Source: Bacteroidales bacterium (GTDB lineage: Bacteria; Bacteroidota; Bacteroidia; Bacteroidales; GCA-2748055). Taken from it: 10,301 bases of DNA. Below, piece by piece: positions 7,725-10,301 of the stretch. The notes under the pieces are model-generated. The model saw nothing but the letters and a program-made list of their open reading frames with translations, was not told where the DNA came from and did no database searches. The stretch's first letter is position 1. Each line of letters opens with the position of its first letter. Position numbers and translations under genes: made by a program. The stretch spans positions 1 through 10,301 of the forward strand of contig JAGLTY010000045.1 of assembly GCA_023135025.1 (NCBI GenBank), given 5' to 3'.

Positions 7725-9326
7725 ATGGCCAGAAAAATTGCAATCCCGCATACCTATGTGATCGTATTTGCCTTTATAGCTGCAGCTGCGCTGCTTACCT
7801 GGATACTACCCGGGGGAGAATTTGAAAGAGAGAGTGTGGATGTAAACGGAACGATGCGGGAGGTCATTGTACAAGGATCTTTCCATGATGCTGAAAAACA
7901 TCCGCAAACGTGGCAGCTGTTCAGTGCCCTGTTTGACGGGTTTGCTGGCAAGGCCGATATCATTGTATTTATACTGATCATCGGGGGGGCATTCTGGATC
8001 ATGAACGACAGCAAAGCCATTGATGTGGGTATACAGTCGTTCCTGATTCGTGCCAGGAGACTGGAACGGCACAGGTTTTTCAGGTGGCTGGGTGTCGACA
8101 ATATGATTATCACGCTGATTATGCTGGTGTTCAGTATGTTTGGGGCCACATTTGGAATGAGTGAAGAGACCATTGCATTTATTATCATCTTTGTTCCCCT
8201 CTCTGTATCCATGGGATATGACTCCATTGTGGGACTGAGCATGTGTTTTGTGGGTGCCGCACTGGGGTTTGCCGGAGCGCTTCTGAATCCTTTTACCATT
8301 GGTATTGCACAGGGACTTTCAAGCCTGCCGCTCTTTTCAGGAATTGAGTACAGGCTCTTTGTCTGGGTTGTTATTAATCTCTTTGGAATCGGTTGGGTTT
8401 TACGCTATGCAGCCCGTATCCGAAAGAATCCCAAAGCCTCTCCTGTATATGAATCTGATAGCTACTGGAGGGGAAAAGAGGGAGTCGATCTGGAACACCT
8501 GGAGTACCGTACACCTGTAATGGCCTGGATAACATTTATTATCCTACTTGGGGGAATGACCGTTTTTGCAGTACTGGAACCACTCTCAACCCTGCGTGTC
8601 GGAAACAGTGAGTACACTTTCAGCTTTCTTCCTGTCATTGCCGGGTTATTTGCCATTTCGGGAGTTGCAACCCTTCGCAAATCGGTTCATTTCTTTATTC
8701 TGAATATACTGATTTTTACAATTATCTACCTGATTGTCGGGGTCATGGGGTACGGTTGGTTTGTAAAAGAGATTGCCACCCTCTTCCTGGTGATGGGTAT
8801 CTTTTCAGGCATGGCCATGAACAGGAGCGCCAACCAGATCACAAAACTGTTTATAGAGGGGATGCGTGACATTCTCTCTGCTGCTGTGGTGGTTGGACTG
8901 GCGGGTGGTATCCTGGTGATCCTTGAGGACGGAAAGGTCATCGATTCCATGTTGTACAGTATTGCCCAATCAATGCAGGAGTTTGGTAAACTGGCATCAG
9001 TCAGTATGATGTATATGATCCAGACCCTGATCAATATTGTGATCCCCAGCGGTTCTGCAAAAGCGGCACTGACCATGCCCATCATGTCGCAGTTTTCTGA
9101 CCTCATCGGTGTGTCGAGGCAGGCCACGGTGATGGCTTTTCAATTGGGCGATGGCTTTACCAATATGATCACTCCCACCTCCCCCGTACTGATCGGTGTG
9201 CTGGGCGTAGCCAAAATACCTTATGAAAAATGGCTCAAGTGGGTATTGCCTTTTATGGCCATTTTGATCTTCCTGGGATGGTTGCTGCTGATTCCCACGG
9301 TGACCATGAACCTGAACGGCTTTTAA
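7725..9326 (+). CDS. YfcC-family putative basic amino acid / dicarboxylate-type membrane transporter
   Basis: Integral inner-membrane protein of 533 residues with about a dozen hydrophobic segments, in the range of the YfcC/ArcD-like branch of the ion transporter superfamily. Hallmarks are FGMSEETIAF (143-152) and NPFTIGIAQG (188-197) in the first half, and the pseudo-symmetric PSGSAKAALTMPIM (441-454) with GDGFTNMITPTS (475-486) in the second half, as expected of two inverted repeats with re-entrant substrate-binding hairpins. A charged hydrophilic loop (about 228-262) separates the halves. The N-terminus at 7725 (MARKIAIPHTYVIVFAF) fits the family start; the frame is open back to 7611, but those 38 residues are polar, unlike the family, and overlap the divergent kinase gene. 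Substrate is not decidable: relatives are annotated as C4-dicarboxylate, arginine/ornithine or peptide-breakdown product carriers. It is divergent from the histidine kinase, which could regulate it, though nothing in the sequence proves this. Confidence 0.85.
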   Translation: MARKIAIPHTYVIVFAFIAAAALLTWILPGGEFERESVDVNGTMREVIVQGSFHDAEKHPQTWQLFSALFDGFAGKADIIVFILIIGGAFWIMNDSKAIDVGIQSFLIRARRLERHRFFRWLGVDNMIITLIMLVFSMFGATFGMSEETIAFIIIFVPLSVSMGYDSIVGLSMCFVGAALGFAGALLNPFTIGIAQGLSSLPLFSGIEYRLFVWVVINLFGIGWVLRYAARIRKNPKASPVYESDSYWRGKEGVDLEHLEYRTPVMAWITFIILLGGMTVFAVLEPLSTLRVGNSEYTFSFLPVIAGLFAISGVATLRKSVHFFILNILIFTIIYLIVGVMGYGWFVKEIATLFLVMGIFSGMAMNRSANQITKLFIEGMRDILSAAVVVGLAGGILVILEDGKVIDSMLYSIAQSMQEFGKLASVSMMYMIQTLINIVIPSGSAKAALTMPIMSQFSDLIGVSRQATVMAFQLGDGFTNMITPTSPVLIGVLGVAKIPYEKWLKWVLPFMAILIFLGWLLLIPTVTMNLNGF

Positions 9327-9344
9327 ACTCCGGAATGGTTCTGA

Positions 9345-10301
9345 TTACCTGAAACTGATCCCAATACCCACCGATTGTGTAGCATAGAGGGTGTAAGTAA
9401 AATCGTAATGGAGGGTCAGCACCCCCAGCTTTATCCTTGCCCCCACATTCACACGCAGGTTATTAAAATTTTTATAGCTCGTCTCAATGGGATTCTCCAG
9501 TATCTCATAGGTGATTTTCCATTCGGCATCGGTCTCATCAAAAATTACCGTATGGATGGGATAGTGACCCTCCATCAACAGCTCCACGTTGGAGCTGGCA
9601 TAGCCTATCCCCTCGTAGAAGGTGATCACCGGCAGGGTTTGAGAGGCAATCAGGTTGACCGTCCACCCTTCCACTTTCTGCGTAACAAACTGATCGTCCC
9701 AGTTATAATCCGGGTAGTTATCAATCTCCACAAGTTCCTGGGGTTCAACCACCACATGAACCGACGATGAGACCTTGGTATAACCGCCCTGCAGAATGAT
9801 ATCGAGAAATTTCAGTTTATTGATAAAGGGGAGCCATTGCGAAATGGAGTGCTTCCCTCCTACTCCCCAAAGACCGATCTCTCCGTAATCTTTATACCCG
9901 ACAGAGGGTATAAACCGGGCTGAAACATCGGTTCCAAATGGAAGTCCCACAGTCAGTTGCAGCATGGGAAGCGGAATAAAATCGACTCCGGCACCGTCAG
10001 GTACCGTGAAGTTGGAGTACTCGATCTCCTGCATATTCCCTCCACCCATGTCGACCATTTGCGTATAAGAGATGCTTGGACGATCCTCCTGGCTGCCTGC
10101 AACGGTAGGCGCAACAGTTGTAGGGCCCGGGTCGACTGTACCATTCAAATTCAGTGTACCCAGGTCATAGGTAAGGGCCGAGGAAGGGGCTTTGGCCCAG
10201 CTTACAGTAGCCGTCACATCCAATCCGCCCAATTTATGAGGCCTGGCAGTATTGTACCATCCTGCATTCAGGTCCGATCCCAGGATATTGGCATAAGGTT
10301 T
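9345..10301 (-). CDS. DUF6588-like outer-membrane protein, N-terminus outside window
   Basis: The frame is open from the right edge to TAA at 9345-9347, giving 318 visible residues that begin KPYANILGSDLNAGWYNTARPHK. An in-frame TTG at 10232 is internal: the residues before it already carry the conserved-looking NAGWYNTARPHKLGG block. Alternating hydrophobic strands, a GVGGKHSISQWLP segment (about 146-158) followed by LQGGYT, and a C-terminal strand ending IGISFR point to an outer-membrane beta-barrel, which would be exported with a signal peptide outside the window. The sequence resembles, from memory, the Bacteroidota-restricted family DUF6588, whose function is unknown. A Pro/Thr-rich stretch (about 57-75) containing DPGPTTVAPTVAGSQ looks like a variable surface loop. 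It converges on the transporter with an 18-bp gap. Confidence 0.75.
   Translation of the reverse strand, partial: KPYANILGSDLNAGWYNTARPHKLGGLDVTATVSWAKAPSSALTYDLGTLNLNGTVDPGPTTVAPTVAGSQEDRPSISYTQMVDMGGGNMQEIEYSNFTVPDGAGVDFIPLPMLQLTVGLPFGTDVSARFIPSVGYKDYGEIGLWGVGGKHSISQWLPFINKLKFLDIILQGGYTKVSSSVHVVVEPQELVEIDNYPDYNWDDQFVTQKVEGWTVNLIASQTLPVITFYEGIGYASSNVELLMEGHYPIHTVIFDETDAEWKITYEILENPIETSYKNFNNLRVNVGARIKLGVLTLHYDFTYTLYATQSVGIGISFR

Noticed and set aside
7754..8299. A 181-codon open frame on the - strand inside the transporter gene
   Set aside because: It is antisense to conserved transporter motifs; its low-complexity Ser/Pro/Ile-rich translation is what a reversed membrane-protein gene produces.

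Overview
The window looks like ordinary chromosomal DNA of a Bacteroidota bacterium, probably a Bacteroidales/Marinilabiliales-type or related environmental lineage. Four things point there: a TPR-type sensor histidine kinase with a signal peptide, a long RelA paralogue with a decayed hydrolase half, an outer-membrane protein resembling DUF6588, and A-rich start regions without strong Shine-Dalgarno motifs. The genus cannot be read from the sequence. I see no mobile elements, RNA genes, CRISPR arrays or signs of recent transfer.

Layout, left to right. (1) The 3' tail of an unidentified gene on the + strand ends 15 bp before (2) a short, DnaE2-type DNA polymerase III alpha subunit (+), probably part of a mutagenic repair cassette. 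(3) Converging on it with an 11-bp gap is a RelA-type (p)ppGpp synthetase (-). Just upstream of relA on the same strand, 27 bp away, is (4) a membrane TPR histidine kinase (-), so kinase and relA are probably co-transcribed. (5) An 88-bp divergent intergenic region separates the kinase from (6) a YfcC-family membrane transporter (+). (7) A DUF6588-like outer-membrane protein (-) converges on the transporter with an 18-bp gap and runs off the right edge.

Functionally the window joins stress functions: translesion or mutagenic synthesis, stringent-response alarmone synthesis and envelope-linked signalling. Only the kinase-relA pair has gene-order support for joint expression. Coding density is very high; the largest gap is 88 bp, and neither convergent junction holds a recognisable hairpin terminator. 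No new biological system is evident. The points most worth a second look are the kinase-relA pairing, the loss of hydrolase residues in RelA alongside a basic synthetase motif, and the nine-repeat, strictly 40-residue TPR array in the kinase.
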